This document shows positions 9,056 through 17,480 of a DNA stretch of 64,000 bases, piece after piece. The DNA is taken from the NCBI RefSeq assembly GCF_022059845.1, contig NZ_CP091852.1, forward strand, positions 1-64,000. Direction: 5' to 3'. Position numbers and translations under genes: made by a program. This stretch comes from Terrirubrum flagellatum (GTDB lineage: Bacteria > Pseudomonadota > Alphaproteobacteria > Rhizobiales > Beijerinckiaceae). The stretch's first letter is position 1. Each line of letters begins with the position of its first letter. The notes under the pieces are model-generated. The model saw only the letters and a list, made by a program, of their open reading frames with translations. It made no database searches and was not told the DNA's origin.

Positions 9056-10726
9056 TCACTCGGCCGCCGCTAATTGAGCGCGGCCATAGATTTTTCGCGC
9101 AGCCTCGCTCGTTATTAAACCCTCGGCCGTATCGTTGGCGATGTGGACGCTCGCTCGTTCGGACGCTAGGCCCCACCCGCCGCCGCCCGGCGTTTCAACC
9201 TGAAGGCGATCTCCGGTCTTCAGCGTCACCTTGCCTTTCGGAAATTGCGGTTTGCCGTTCTTCTTGACGCTGCCGTGAGAGCCTGCCTGTCCACCGACCA
9301 CGCCGAAGCAGGGGTGTCGCACACGTTCCGATGCGAGATAGACGCTCATAGGAGTCTTCGCGAGATTGCGAAGGACCACGCGCTGCCCAAGGCCGCCGCG
9401 ATGCCGGCCCGCGCCACCGGAGTCAGGGATCAACTCCTTGCATTCGGTGAGGACTGGCACAGCGATTTCGAACATTTCGATAGCGGTCACCTTGCAGTTC
9501 GAAGGGAAGCTCAACGTGTCGAGACCATCAAGCTCGGCGCGCGCGCCTTGGCCGCCGTGAAAATTCTGCACGGATCCATATTGGGACCCATCGTCGCGTC
9601 GTCCCACGCAATTGGCCGCCCAGATGGGCGCGCCGCCGCTATCACCCATCACCTTGTCGGGCACGATCTTTTCGAGCGCCTTGAAGATGAGCGATGGAAT
9701 GACGTGGCCAATAAGATTGCGAGAGTTTCCGGCCGTCCAGGTCTCGGGGTTGAGGATGGAGCCGATTGGCGCCTCATCGGTGATCGGAGTGATGCAGCCT
9801 TCGTTGTTGGGAGTTTCCGGATCGAGAAGGCACTTTAATGCATAGACTGAATGAGCGTAGCGATAGTTTGTGCGGCAATTGATGGAATGCAGCACCTGAT
9901 CCGATGAGCCGCTATAGTCGACATGCACGGAGTCGTCGGTCACGTTCACCGTGGTTTTCAGCTTGATATCCGCCTCGTAGCCATCGAGAAGAACTTCGGC
10001 TTCATAACGGCCGTTTGGCCAGGCGCGGATCGCGTCTCGCATTCTCGTCTCTGACCGCGAATGGATTGCATCGGCAAGGCCGTCAACTTCGTCCAATTCG
10101 TATTCGTCGAGAAATTTCAGAAGTTCGCGGCCCATGACCGCATTGGCCGCGACCATCGATTCAAGATCGCCCATCACCTCGACGGGGAGTCGAACAGAGG
10201 CGGCGATGATATCAAGCACGTCCTGGTTCGGCGCGCCGGCGCGATGAAGCTTTACAATCGGGAAGCGGATGCCTTCCTCGTAGATGTCAGTCGCTTCAGA
10301 ATGAAGCGGCGCGCCGCCGATATCTGGCAAATGAGCGATCGAACCGGCATAGGCGACAACCTTTCCGTTCTTGAAGATCGGCGTGATCATTGTGACATCG
10401 GGCAGGTGTCCGGTGCCGATTTCGGGGTCGTTGGTCGCGAGAACATCGCCTTCTTCAAGGGCCCCGGTGGGAAATTTCGGCAGAAAATACTTCTGCGCTG
10501 CGACAGGCAACGAAGTGATAAAGACGGGGATCGACCAGGTGCATTGCGCGAGCGCGCGCCCACGGCTGTCGAGCAGCACCGTCACGTAATCGTGGTTCTC
10601 TCGCACGATTGGCGAGAAAGCGGTCCGGCCGAGGACCGTGTCGGCCTGGTCGGCGATGAAGATCAAGCGGTTCCACATCACCTGCAAATTGATGGGATCG
10701 TTGAAATCCTGGCGAAGCTTGGACAT
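9056..10726 (-). CDS. hyuB: Hydantoinase B/oxoprolinase family protein
   Basis: Second subunit of an HyuA-HyuB type ATP-dependent amidohydrolase or carboxylase (family of N-methylhydantoinase, 5-oxoprolinase, acetone and acetophenone carboxylases, caprolactamase). Motifs: GDVLATNDPEIGTGHLPDV, SEATDIYEEGIRFP, MGDSGGAPIW, DSGGAGRHRGGLGQR and TPGGGGWG. The GAGG ribosome site directly abuts an upstream ATG at 10735 but lies 9 bases before the ATG at 10726, so 10726 (MSKLRQDFN, 556 residues) is preferred. It follows hyuA by a few bases and the two products almost certainly form a complex. The ring-opening or carboxylation substrate cannot be assigned. Confidence 0.9.
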   Translation of the reverse strand: MSKLRQDFNDPINLQVMWNRLIFIADQADTVLGRTAFSPIVRENHDYVTVLLDSRGRALAQCTWSIPVFITSLPVAAQKYFLPKFPTGALEEGDVLATNDPEIGTGHLPDVTMITPIFKNGKVVAYAGSIAHLPDIGGAPLHSEATDIYEEGIRFPIVKLHRAGAPNQDVLDIIAASVRLPVEVMGDLESMVAANAVMGRELLKFLDEYELDEVDGLADAIHSRSETRMRDAIRAWPNGRYEAEVLLDGYEADIKLKTTVNVTDDSVHVDYSGSSDQVLHSINCRTNYRYAHSVYALKCLLDPETPNNEGCITPITDEAPIGSILNPETWTAGNSRNLIGHVIPSLIFKALEKIVPDKVMGDSGGAPIWAANCVGRRDDGSQYGSVQNFHGGQGARAELDGLDTLSFPSNCKVTAIEMFEIAVPVLTECKELIPDSGGAGRHRGGLGQRVVLRNLAKTPMSVYLASERVRHPCFGVVGGQAGSHGSVKKNGKPQFPKGKVTLKTGDRLQVETPGGGGWGLASERASVHIANDTAEGLITSEAARKIYGRAQLAAAE

Positions 10727-10737
10727 CGGCGTCATCC

Positions 10738-12801
10738 TCAGCGGAGGTTGATGATCAGGTTGCCATGCGCATCCACATGCGCGCTTCCGCTTGGGCCAAC
10801 GACAGCCGTCGATTCTCTTTGTTCGATGATGGCCGGCCCCTGCACGACTTCACCGACGGGAAGACTGTAATGGTCGAAGACAGGGGTCTCGACGCTGTCG
10901 CCGATCTCGTGAAAATAAACCGATCGGCGCCCTTTGAGCGCTTGCGCGGCGGACGCGACATGCGGACGTGTTACTTTGTCCTTGCTTCCGGAGGCTCGCA
11001 GCCGCCAGGTGATGACTTCGAGTTCGGCGTTGACGGTGCGGCCAAACAATTCGCGGTAGAGCTTGGTGAAGTTGCCGACGAGTTCGGCCAGGAATGCTTC
11101 ACGCGGTTGCTCAATCGCCGGGAGGGTCACGGTGATTTCGTGTCCCTGCCCCACATAGCGCATGTCGACGGTGTAACGATTGGCGATTGAATCGCGGGGA
11201 ACGCCTGCCGCCGCGACGACTTCCGCTCCCTCCGTTGCCAGATCGCCGAGCAGACGCTTGACCTCAGCGTCGTCCCAATTCGCAAGCGCCATTGGCGCGC
11301 TGGCGGAGAGGTCGACGGCGACGGGGGCGATGATCAGGCCAATCGCGGAGGTCACGCCAGCTCCGGTCGGGCAAATGATGCGTTTGATTCCAAGCTTGCG
11401 AGCAATGCCATAGGCATGCACGGGACCAGCGCCGCCGAAAGCGACCATCGGCAGCGCGCGCGGATCAACGCCAAGATCCGTGGCGTGCATGGCGGCGGCC
11501 TTGCTCATGGATTCATTGACGAGGTCGTGAATGCCGTAAGCGCATCGCGTTACCGACACGCGGAGCTCGTCCGCAAGCTTCTGCACCGCAACTTGCGCGG
11601 CCTGCTTTGAAACCTTGAAGGACCCTCCAACGAAGGACTCCGTGCCCATATAGCCGAGAAGGATGTCGGCGTCGGTGACGGTTGGCTCCGTCCCGCCGCG
11701 TTGATAGGCGGCTGGCCCCGGCAAGGCGCCGGCCGATTGCGGGCCGACATTGAGCAGGCCAAGCGCGTTCTTCGAGGCGATCGAGCCGCCGCCGGCGCCG
11801 ATCTCGATCATCTGGATGGACTGAATCTTGAGCGGAAATCCGGACCCCTTCCGGAAACGCTGGTAGTGCGCGACTTCGAGATCCGTTCCGACTGTCGGTT
11901 CGCCGCCGGGAATGAGGCAGAGCTTGGCCGTCGTCCCGCCCATATCGAATGACAGTACGCTTTCCTCGCCAGCGATGCGTCCGAATTCGGCGGCCGCCAC
12001 AGCTCCGGCCGCAGGGCCTGACTCGATCAGACGCACTGGCAGCTCAGCCGCGCGCCGGCTCGGAACGAGTCCGCCCGAGGAGGTCATCCAAAGCACTTGC
12101 CTGGTAATTCCCTTCGCGGCGAATTCGCGCTGGAGGTGCGCGACGTGGCTCGCCATTTGTGGACGCGTATAAGCGTTGACGACAGTCGTCGATGCGCGGT
12201 CGAACTCGCGCATCTCGGGACATACCGAGGATGAGAGCGAAACGAAAATGTCCGGCTGCTCCTCTCTCAGAAGCGCCGCCACGCGCTGCTCATGCGCGGG
12301 ATATTTGTATGCGTGAAGCAGGCACACAGCGACCGATCGCACGCCTTTTTCTCGCAGGCGCCCGGCGATCTCGCGGATCGAATCCTCTTCAAGCGCCGTC
12401 ATCACCTGGCCATCGGCCGCCACGCGTTCCGTCGCGCCAAAACTATTGGCGCGCGTAACGAGCGGCTCCGGATACCGAATATTCAGGTCATACAGATCGT
12501 AGCGTCCTTCGTTTCGAATGCGCAGCATGTCCTGAAATCCGGCAGTGGTGATGAAGCCGGTCTCGACCCCTTTTCGTTCGAGCACGGCGTTGGTCACAAC
12601 TGTCGTCGCGCCGAGGATTTGGAGTTTGCCGATGTTGATGACGTCCGCAAAGCGGTCGAGCAGCTCGGAGACTCCCTGAACCACGGCCTCGGCGGGATTG
12701 AGCGGTGTGCTGAGCACTTTATGAAGATGGACGCCGCCAGCATCGTCCAGAAGGGCGAAATCGGTGAAGGTGCCACCGGTATCGAATGCCAGCTTGGCCA
12801 T
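10738..12801 (-). CDS. hyuA: Hydantoinase A/oxoprolinase family protein
   Basis: About 687 residues with the actin-like ATPase fold of the hydantoinase A family. The N-terminal phosphate loop is FDTGGTFTDF, and the second phosphate motif is SFDMGGTTAKLCL near residue 290, a TTAK form often seen in the N-methylhydantoinase/acetone carboxylase branch. A glycine-rich VAFGGAGPVHA segment is also typical. The frame extends 15 codons upstream, but MAKLAFDTGG at 12801 is the natural start. Partner of HyuB immediately downstream. A palindrome resembling one before livJ lies 113 bases upstream. Expected to phosphorylate an amide or enol so the ring can be hydrolysed or carboxylated. Confidence 0.9.
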   Translation of the reverse strand: MAKLAFDTGGTFTDFALLDDAGGVHLHKVLSTPLNPAEAVVQGVSELLDRFADVINIGKLQILGATTVVTNAVLERKGVETGFITTAGFQDMLRIRNEGRYDLYDLNIRYPEPLVTRANSFGATERVAADGQVMTALEEDSIREIAGRLREKGVRSVAVCLLHAYKYPAHEQRVAALLREEQPDIFVSLSSSVCPEMREFDRASTTVVNAYTRPQMASHVAHLQREFAAKGITRQVLWMTSSGGLVPSRRAAELPVRLIESGPAAGAVAAAEFGRIAGEESVLSFDMGGTTAKLCLIPGGEPTVGTDLEVAHYQRFRKGSGFPLKIQSIQMIEIGAGGGSIASKNALGLLNVGPQSAGALPGPAAYQRGGTEPTVTDADILLGYMGTESFVGGSFKVSKQAAQVAVQKLADELRVSVTRCAYGIHDLVNESMSKAAAMHATDLGVDPRALPMVAFGGAGPVHAYGIARKLGIKRIICPTGAGVTSAIGLIIAPVAVDLSASAPMALANWDDAEVKRLLGDLATEGAEVVAAAGVPRDSIANRYTVDMRYVGQGHEITVTLPAIEQPREAFLAELVGNFTKLYRELFGRTVNAELEVITWRLRASGSKDKVTRPHVASAAQALKGRRSVYFHEIGDSVETPVFDHYSLPVGEVVQGPAIIEQRESTAVVGPSGSAHVDAHGNLIINLR

Positions 12802-12913
12802 AATGCTCTCGAAGCCTGCGTTCGGGAAAAGCGGCCGCCTCATCAAGCGGCGATGACGCTGGCGAGATTAGGGATTCGAGAGGAGCGAAAGCCAACAGGA
12901 CTCTCGTCTGCCA

Positions 12914-12932
12914 CCATAGCCTTTGTTTATGG
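12914..12932 (-). promoter_or_regulatory. Candidate LysR-type operator upstream of hyuA
   Basis: CCATA-N9-TATGG, 19 bases, between the LysR stop and the hyuA start. It has the ATA-N9-TAT (T-N11-A) form of LysR boxes. The same arms and inner bases (CCATAGC...TTTATGG) recur at 18830-18848 before livJ. The binding protein is inferred to be the adjacent LysR regulator. Confidence 0.55.
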
Positions 12933-12938
12933 CTGGCC

Positions 12939-13877
12939 TCAGGCGACAGGTTTGAGCCGCCAAGACGCGTCTTGCGCCAGGCGGCCAACCAGATCGAGCA
13001 GCACGGAGCGTGCGGCAAGCGCCGGCTCTGACAATGGCAAGTGGTCGGAGACGCAAAGAGACACCGCCGCCGTCATTGCGGGCCGCACCAGCCGTCGCAC
13101 GCGCGCGCCATTGAAGCTTTGTGAACTGCTGGCGACGGACCCGGGCAATATGGTTGCGCCGAGGCCGTCAAGAACGGCGGCTCCCAATGAAGACACCGAC
13201 TCGATTTCCGACGCCACGCGGGGATTGATGCGCGCCCGCGCGAGGCCCTCATCGATCACACGGCGAAGGAAATGACCACTGCTGGGAAGGAGCAGATCGA
13301 CATCGGCCAAAGCCGAGAGGGGCAAAGGGTCGTTCGACGCCTCGGGATAGGTTCCCGGCGGCGACACCAGGACAAGCTCCTCGCTGAACAGCGGCTGCAT
13401 CGCGACGCCCTTGATGGGGCCGGAGCCATAAATCACGGCCATGTCCATCTTGCCGATCATGATGAGTTCGCTCAGCACATGGCCGAAGCTGTCATTGATA
13501 TGGACGACGATCTGGGGATGACGCTCTTTCATCGCCTTCAGTAGGGGCAGAGAAAGCGCGCTCGAGCTTGAATAGGTTGCAAGGCCGATCGAGACCCGAC
13601 CGGCGACCGAGCCCGCAGACAAGTCCATGTCCACGCGCGCCTGTTCGATCTGTTTCAGAAGCGCCTGCGCGTGGCGGTAGAGGATTCGGCCAGCCTCGGT
13701 CGGGGTAATGCCATGGTTGCTGCGAATGAGGAGCTTGTGCTTGAAGTGGGTTTCGAGCGCCGCAATCTGGTGGGAAAGCGCGGGCTGAGCCGTGCGAAGG
13801 ATGCCGGCTGCGCGCGACACGCTGCCGGCGTCGACCACCTTGACGAAGCTCTTCAGCTTCTTGAAGTCGACGTTCAT
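12939..13877 (-). CDS. LysR family transcriptional regulator
   Basis: 312 residues from the ATG at 13877 (MNVDFKKLKSFVKVVDAGS); an upstream TTG in frame is less likely. The N-terminal winged helix-turn-helix is clear (SVSRAAGILRTAQPALSHQIAALE), followed by a periplasmic-binding-like effector domain (about 90-295). It sits between the liv transporter genes and hyuA, all on one strand, so it is very likely the local regulator of uptake and degradation. Two matching palindromes at 12914-12932 and 18830-18848 are its candidate sites. The effector is probably the imported substrate or an intermediate (inference). Confidence 0.9.
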   Translation of the reverse strand: MNVDFKKLKSFVKVVDAGSVSRAAGILRTAQPALSHQIAALETHFKHKLLIRSNHGITPTEAGRILYRHAQALLKQIEQARVDMDLSAGSVAGRVSIGLATYSSSSALSLPLLKAMKERHPQIVVHINDSFGHVLSELIMIGKMDMAVIYGSGPIKGVAMQPLFSEELVLVSPPGTYPEASNDPLPLSALADVDLLLPSSGHFLRRVIDEGLARARINPRVASEIESVSSLGAAVLDGLGATILPGSVASSSQSFNGARVRRLVRPAMTAAVSLCVSDHLPLSEPALAARSVLLDLVGRLAQDASWRLKPVA

Positions 13878-13945
13878 TGCTCCTGCGGCTCCCCTGAGGC
13901 GCAAGCTTATGACGATTTTCTCGTCCGCGGAAAGGCCGCGCCGTT

Positions 13946-14698
13946 TTAGTGGGCTGCGTGTGTCTCGCCCCGCATTTTCCCGGTGAGGAACAGCTCGCCC
14001 AGCTCATCATGGGTGATCTCGCTGGGCCTCCCGTCCCAGATGACCTTTCCCAATCGCAGGATGACGGCGCGATGCGCCACCTGCATGGCTTTCTTCGTAT
14101 TCTGCTCGACCAGCAAAATCGTCTGCCCGGCCGCGTTGATCCGCAAGAGTTCGTCGAAGACTATTCCAATCGCCGCCGGAGAGAGGCCGACGGAAGGTTC
14201 ATCAACGAGCAGGATGCGCGGCCGTTGCAGCACAGCCATCGCGACCTCGAGGAGCTGTTGCTCGCCGCCGGACATGTTGCCCGCCAGTGTATTGCGCCGC
14301 TGCTTCAGGATCGGGAACAGGTCGTACACATAGTCCCGCTCCGGCTTGACCTTGGCGTCGCGGAGCGTGAAGGCCGCCATCTGCAGGTTTTCGTCGACTG
14401 TCATCACGGGAAAGTTGCAGCGCCCCTGAGGGACGAATGAGACGCCTTCGCCAAGGATGGCCCGAGAGGACAGGCCGGCGAGTTCCTTGCCGCGGCAAGA
14501 GATCGTGCCGCCCTTGATCGTGGTCATGCCGAACAAAGTCTTCAGGAGCGTCGACTTGCCGGCCCCATTCGGTCCCATCAGCGCGACGAATTGGCCCTGC
14601 GGCACGGAAAGATCGACGCCGTTCAGGATGTCGAGCGAGCCATAGCCCGCGCGTAGATCTTTGATGTCGAGCCGAGCGTCCGCCTGTGGTTCAGCCAC
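13946..14698 (-). CDS. livF: Branched-chain-type ABC transporter ATP-binding protein LivF
   Basis: 250-residue ATPase with Walker A GPNGAGKST, signature MSGGEQQLLE, Walker B ILLVDEPSVGLSP and an H-loop-like VEQNT segment typical of LivF rather than LivG. The start is GTG at 14698, overlapping the end of livG by 8 bases, so translation is coupled. It energises the HAAT-family importer encoded with livJHMG. Substrates of this family range from branched-chain amino acids to amides, urea and aromatic acids, so linkage to hyuAB suggests a nitrogenous substrate other than leucine. Confidence 0.92.
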   Translation of the reverse strand: MAEPQADARLDIKDLRAGYGSLDILNGVDLSVPQGQFVALMGPNGAGKSTLLKTLFGMTTIKGGTISCRGKELAGLSSRAILGEGVSFVPQGRCNFPVMTVDENLQMAAFTLRDAKVKPERDYVYDLFPILKQRRNTLAGNMSGGEQQLLEVAMAVLQRPRILLVDEPSVGLSPAAIGIVFDELLRINAAGQTILLVEQNTKKAMQVAHRAVILRLGKVIWDGRPSEITHDELGELFLTGKMRGETHAAH

Positions 14699-15461
14699 CG
14701 AGATAGGCCTCCCGAACCGCCTGATTGTTTATGATCTCGTCCGGCGGCCCCTCTGCGAGTTTTCGGCCCTGATCGAAGACGACAACGCGTCGGCAGAGGC
14801 TCGTGATGACGTCGATATTGTGCTCGACGATGAGAAAGCTGACGCCAAGCTGAGTGTTGGCGTATCTGATGCTGTCGACGACACGTTCGATCAGCTTGGG
14901 ATTGATGCCCGCCATGGGCTCATCAAGCAAGATGAGCTTCGGCTCCGGCATCAGCATCGAGGCGAATTGAATCAGCTTTTGCTGGCCGCCCGAAAGATTT
15001 CCTGCGGGCTGATTGCGGACCTCCCAGAGGCCCGTAAGGCGGATGAATTCGCGCGCACGTTCGCGCAAGCCTTCAATGCGTGTGCGGGAGCTTGCGCCAA
15101 TGCCGAATGTCGACCAGAGCGAAGGGAAAGTGAACATCTGGCCGGCGATGACCAGATTTTCCTCCACATTCAACGCGCCGAAGGTCACGGTCTTCTGGAA
15201 CGAGCGCAGCATACGCCCTTCTCTTGCAATCCGGTTGAGCGACCAGCCGGCGATATTCTGCCCGTCGAGCTTGACGCCGCCGCTGTTCGGGCGGGTAAGG
15301 CCGGACGCGCAGTCAAAGAATGTCGACTTGCCCGATCCGTTTGGGCCGATCAGGCCGCAGATCTCGCCGCGGTGAACCTGCAAGTCGACGCCGGCGACGG
15401 CCTGGACTGCGCCGTAGAACTTGGTCAATCCCGTGATGTCGAGGATCGGAAGGCCAGTCAT
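14691..15461 (-). CDS. livG: Branched-chain-type ABC transporter ATP-binding protein LivG
   Basis: 256-residue ATPase with Walker A GPNGSGKST, signature LSGGQQKL, Walker B LILLDEPMAGINP and H-loop IVEHNID. The C-terminal extension ending VREAYLGG is characteristic of LivG. ATGA overlap with livM upstream and an 8-base overlap with livF downstream. Works as a heterodimer with LivF on the LivH-LivM membrane pair. Confidence 0.93.
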   Translation of the reverse strand: MTGLPILDITGLTKFYGAVQAVAGVDLQVHRGEICGLIGPNGSGKSTFFDCASGLTRPNSGGVKLDGQNIAGWSLNRIAREGRMLRSFQKTVTFGALNVEENLVIAGQMFTFPSLWSTFGIGASSRTRIEGLRERAREFIRLTGLWEVRNQPAGNLSGGQQKLIQFASMLMPEPKLILLDEPMAGINPKLIERVVDSIRYANTQLGVSFLIVEHNIDVITSLCRRVVVFDQGRKLAEGPPDEIINNQAVREAYLGG

Positions 15462-16444
15462 GCCCGCCCCCGAATCAGCGTCCAGAACCGATCAATCAGT
15501 GGCGCAAATCCCTTCGGGAACCAAAAGACCAGTGCGAGCAGGCAACAGCCATAGGCGATCATCCGCAGCTCCGGCGCGATGCGCAGGGCCTCGGACAGGC
15601 CAACAAAAAGAAAGCTGCCGAACACGACGCCAGAGATCGTGCCCGGACCGCCGCCAAGCACGATGATCAACATGAGCGTCGAATAGGACATCTGGAAGGT
15701 GAGGGGACTGACCACCGTCAGATAATGCGCATAGACGCTGCCGCCGGCGCCCGCGAAGGCGGCGCTGATGACGAAGACCACGAGCTTGTATCGCCAGGTC
15801 GGGATCCCGACAGACTCGGCCAACGTTTCGTTCTCGCGGATGGCGACCATGTTGCGGCCAGCAGGAGACGACACGATCATCCAAACCAGCAGCGTCGCCA
15901 GCGCTGCGATCGCGAGCGCGAGGTAGTAGAATGCGACCGTGCTGCTGATCGTAAAAGAGCCGGCGCCCAGCGCGAAGTAGGGCTTTGGAATAGCCGAAAG
16001 GCCCATGTCGCCGCGTGTGACGCTTATCCAGTTCTTGGCGATCGCCTGCCCGATGATGACGAAGCCAAGCGTGCACATGACAAAGGAGGTCGCGCGCAGT
16101 CTCAGCGCGGGAACCGCAAGGGGAAGCGCCAACGTGGCTGCGGCCAAGGCTGCGCCGACAAGATTGAGATAGAATGGCGCTCCCCAACTGGTCGCCATCA
16201 ATGCCGAGACATAGGCGCCTACGCCGAAGAACGCGGCCTGAGCGAGGGAGAGGAGGCCGGTATAACCGACAAGCAGGTTCAAGCCATGGGCGGGAAGCAA
16301 AAAAATCAGCGAGATGATGACGGCGTGCAACGCGTAGTCGCCGAGGAACAGCGGCGCGCAAATCGCAAGAATCGCGAAAGCGCCGCCGACAAGCGGACCG
16401 AGGTCTCGCCCTTTTGATGCGGTCAGAGCTTCGTTCGCCGACAT
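15458..16444 (-). CDS. livM: Branched-chain-type ABC transporter permease LivM
   Basis: 328 residues from the ATG at 16444 (MSANEALTASKGRD). The open frame continues to 17017, but that extension runs out of frame through the repeat and livH and has no permease features, so it is rejected. About nine hydrophobic helices, with the LivM landmarks HGLNLLVGYTGLLSLAQAAFFGVGAY and GGGPGTISGVVFGS. Inner-membrane half of the importer with LivH. A palindromic repeat separates it from livH, the only large gap inside this transporter operon. Confidence 0.92.
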   Translation of the reverse strand: MSANEALTASKGRDLGPLVGGAFAILAICAPLFLGDYALHAVIISLIFLLPAHGLNLLVGYTGLLSLAQAAFFGVGAYVSALMATSWGAPFYLNLVGAALAAATLALPLAVPALRLRATSFVMCTLGFVIIGQAIAKNWISVTRGDMGLSAIPKPYFALGAGSFTISSTVAFYYLALAIAALATLLVWMIVSSPAGRNMVAIRENETLAESVGIPTWRYKLVVFVISAAFAGAGGSVYAHYLTVVSPLTFQMSYSTLMLIIVLGGGPGTISGVVFGSFLFVGLSEALRIAPELRMIAYGCCLLALVFWFPKGFAPLIDRFWTLIRGRA

Positions 16445-16473
16445 ATTTATCCCCGACGGCTTTGCTGCGACTA

Positions 16474-16587
16474 GATCACGCCGCATTTTGATTGAATCAA
16501 TCAAAATGCGGGAACGTGATCGATTCCAAAAGTTTAGAGCATGGCTTTTGCGAAAAACCGGTTTCCACTTTTTCGCGCCATGCTCTA
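16474..16587. repeat. REP-like composite palindromic element between livH and livM
   Basis: Two neighbouring palindromes. The first has 14-bp perfect arms around one base (16482-16510, CGCATTTTGATTGA arm) nested within GATCACG...CGTGATC (16474-16521). The second pairs TAGAGCATGGC (16535-16545) with GCCATGCTCTA (16577-16587) and inside it GCGAAAAA (16550-16557) with TTTTTCGC (16569-16576). The second type resembles intergenic repeats common in Hyphomicrobiales (recalled, not searched). Its last bases form the livH stop codon. It may stabilise the livJH message or attenuate livMGF. Confidence 0.8.
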
Positions 16588-17457
16588 GTAGCGCGCTTGC
16601 GCTGAAAACAGACCGTGCGGGCGCCACATCAGAACCGCCATCAGCGTCGCAAACCCGACCGTGTCGCGGAACTGAAGCCCGACGTAGGTGGCGACCAGGC
16701 TCTCGGCGACGCCAAGTATCATCGCGGCGAAGAAAGTCCCTCGCACATTGCCCAGACCGCCCATAATGATGATGGGAAGCGTCTTGAAGGTGATCAACTC
16801 GCCGATCCCGCCATAGACGCTCACATTGACCGGCGCAGTAAGAGCGCCTGACAGCGCCGCCAGCGCTGCGCCGAGCACGAAGGTCATCACGACGACCTTG
16901 CGGACTTCGATTCCCACGACGGCGCAGCATTCGATGTTCTGCGAGACAGCGCGCATCGCTTTGCCGATCCGGCTGTACGTCACCATCAACTCGAGGCCGA
17001 CGAAGACGATCAGACATATGATCAGGATCAGCACGCGCTGCTCGGCGAGCGAGACGCCGAAAATCGTCACCGGCTCGATATAGCCGCCATTGAAAAACTT
17101 GTAGCCGCCGCCGAATATCAGAATGACCGCATTTTGCAGGATCAGCGAGATTCCGAGCGTCGCGAGCACGCCGGCTTCAGCCGACATGCCGACCATCCGG
17201 CGCATCACGAATTGCCCGATAAAGGTGGCGACGAGAGCGGTGGCGATGACGCCGGCTACGATTGAGAGCGGATAGGGCAGGTCGAAATATTCGATCGCCA
17301 CCCAGGCGCCGAATGTTCCAATCATATAATATTCGCCGTGGGCGAAGTTGATCGCCCGCAGCACGCCGAAGATCATGGTCATGCCGACAGCGACGACGGC
17401 GTAGACCGAGCCGGTGACAAGGCCGTTCACGATCTGCTCGGAAATCTGGAACAGCAC
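16585..17457 (-). CDS. livH: Branched-chain-type ABC transporter permease LivH
   Basis: 290-residue inner-membrane permease with LivH landmarks: NGLVTGSVYAVVAVGMTMIFGV, INFAHGEYYMIGTF and GIGELITFKTLPIIIMGGLGNVRGT. Starts at GTG 17457 with GAGG about 8 bases upstream. The stop codon TAG at 16585-16587 is part of the palindromic repeat that follows. Forms the translocation pore with LivM. It follows the binding-protein gene by 23 bases. Confidence 0.92.
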   Translation of the reverse strand: MLFQISEQIVNGLVTGSVYAVVAVGMTMIFGVLRAINFAHGEYYMIGTFGAWVAIEYFDLPYPLSIVAGVIATALVATFIGQFVMRRMVGMSAEAGVLATLGISLILQNAVILIFGGGYKFFNGGYIEPVTIFGVSLAEQRVLILIICLIVFVGLELMVTYSRIGKAMRAVSQNIECCAVVGIEVRKVVVMTFVLGAALAALSGALTAPVNVSVYGGIGELITFKTLPIIIMGGLGNVRGTFFAAMILGVAESLVATYVGLQFRDTVGFATLMAVLMWRPHGLFSAQARY

Positions 17458-17480
17458 GGGGACGTCCTCGTCGGCGGCGG

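Noticed and set aside
16445-17017. N-terminal extension of livM through the repeat and livH
   Set aside because: The extension is an out-of-frame reading of livH on the same strand; MSANEAL at 16444 is the natural start.
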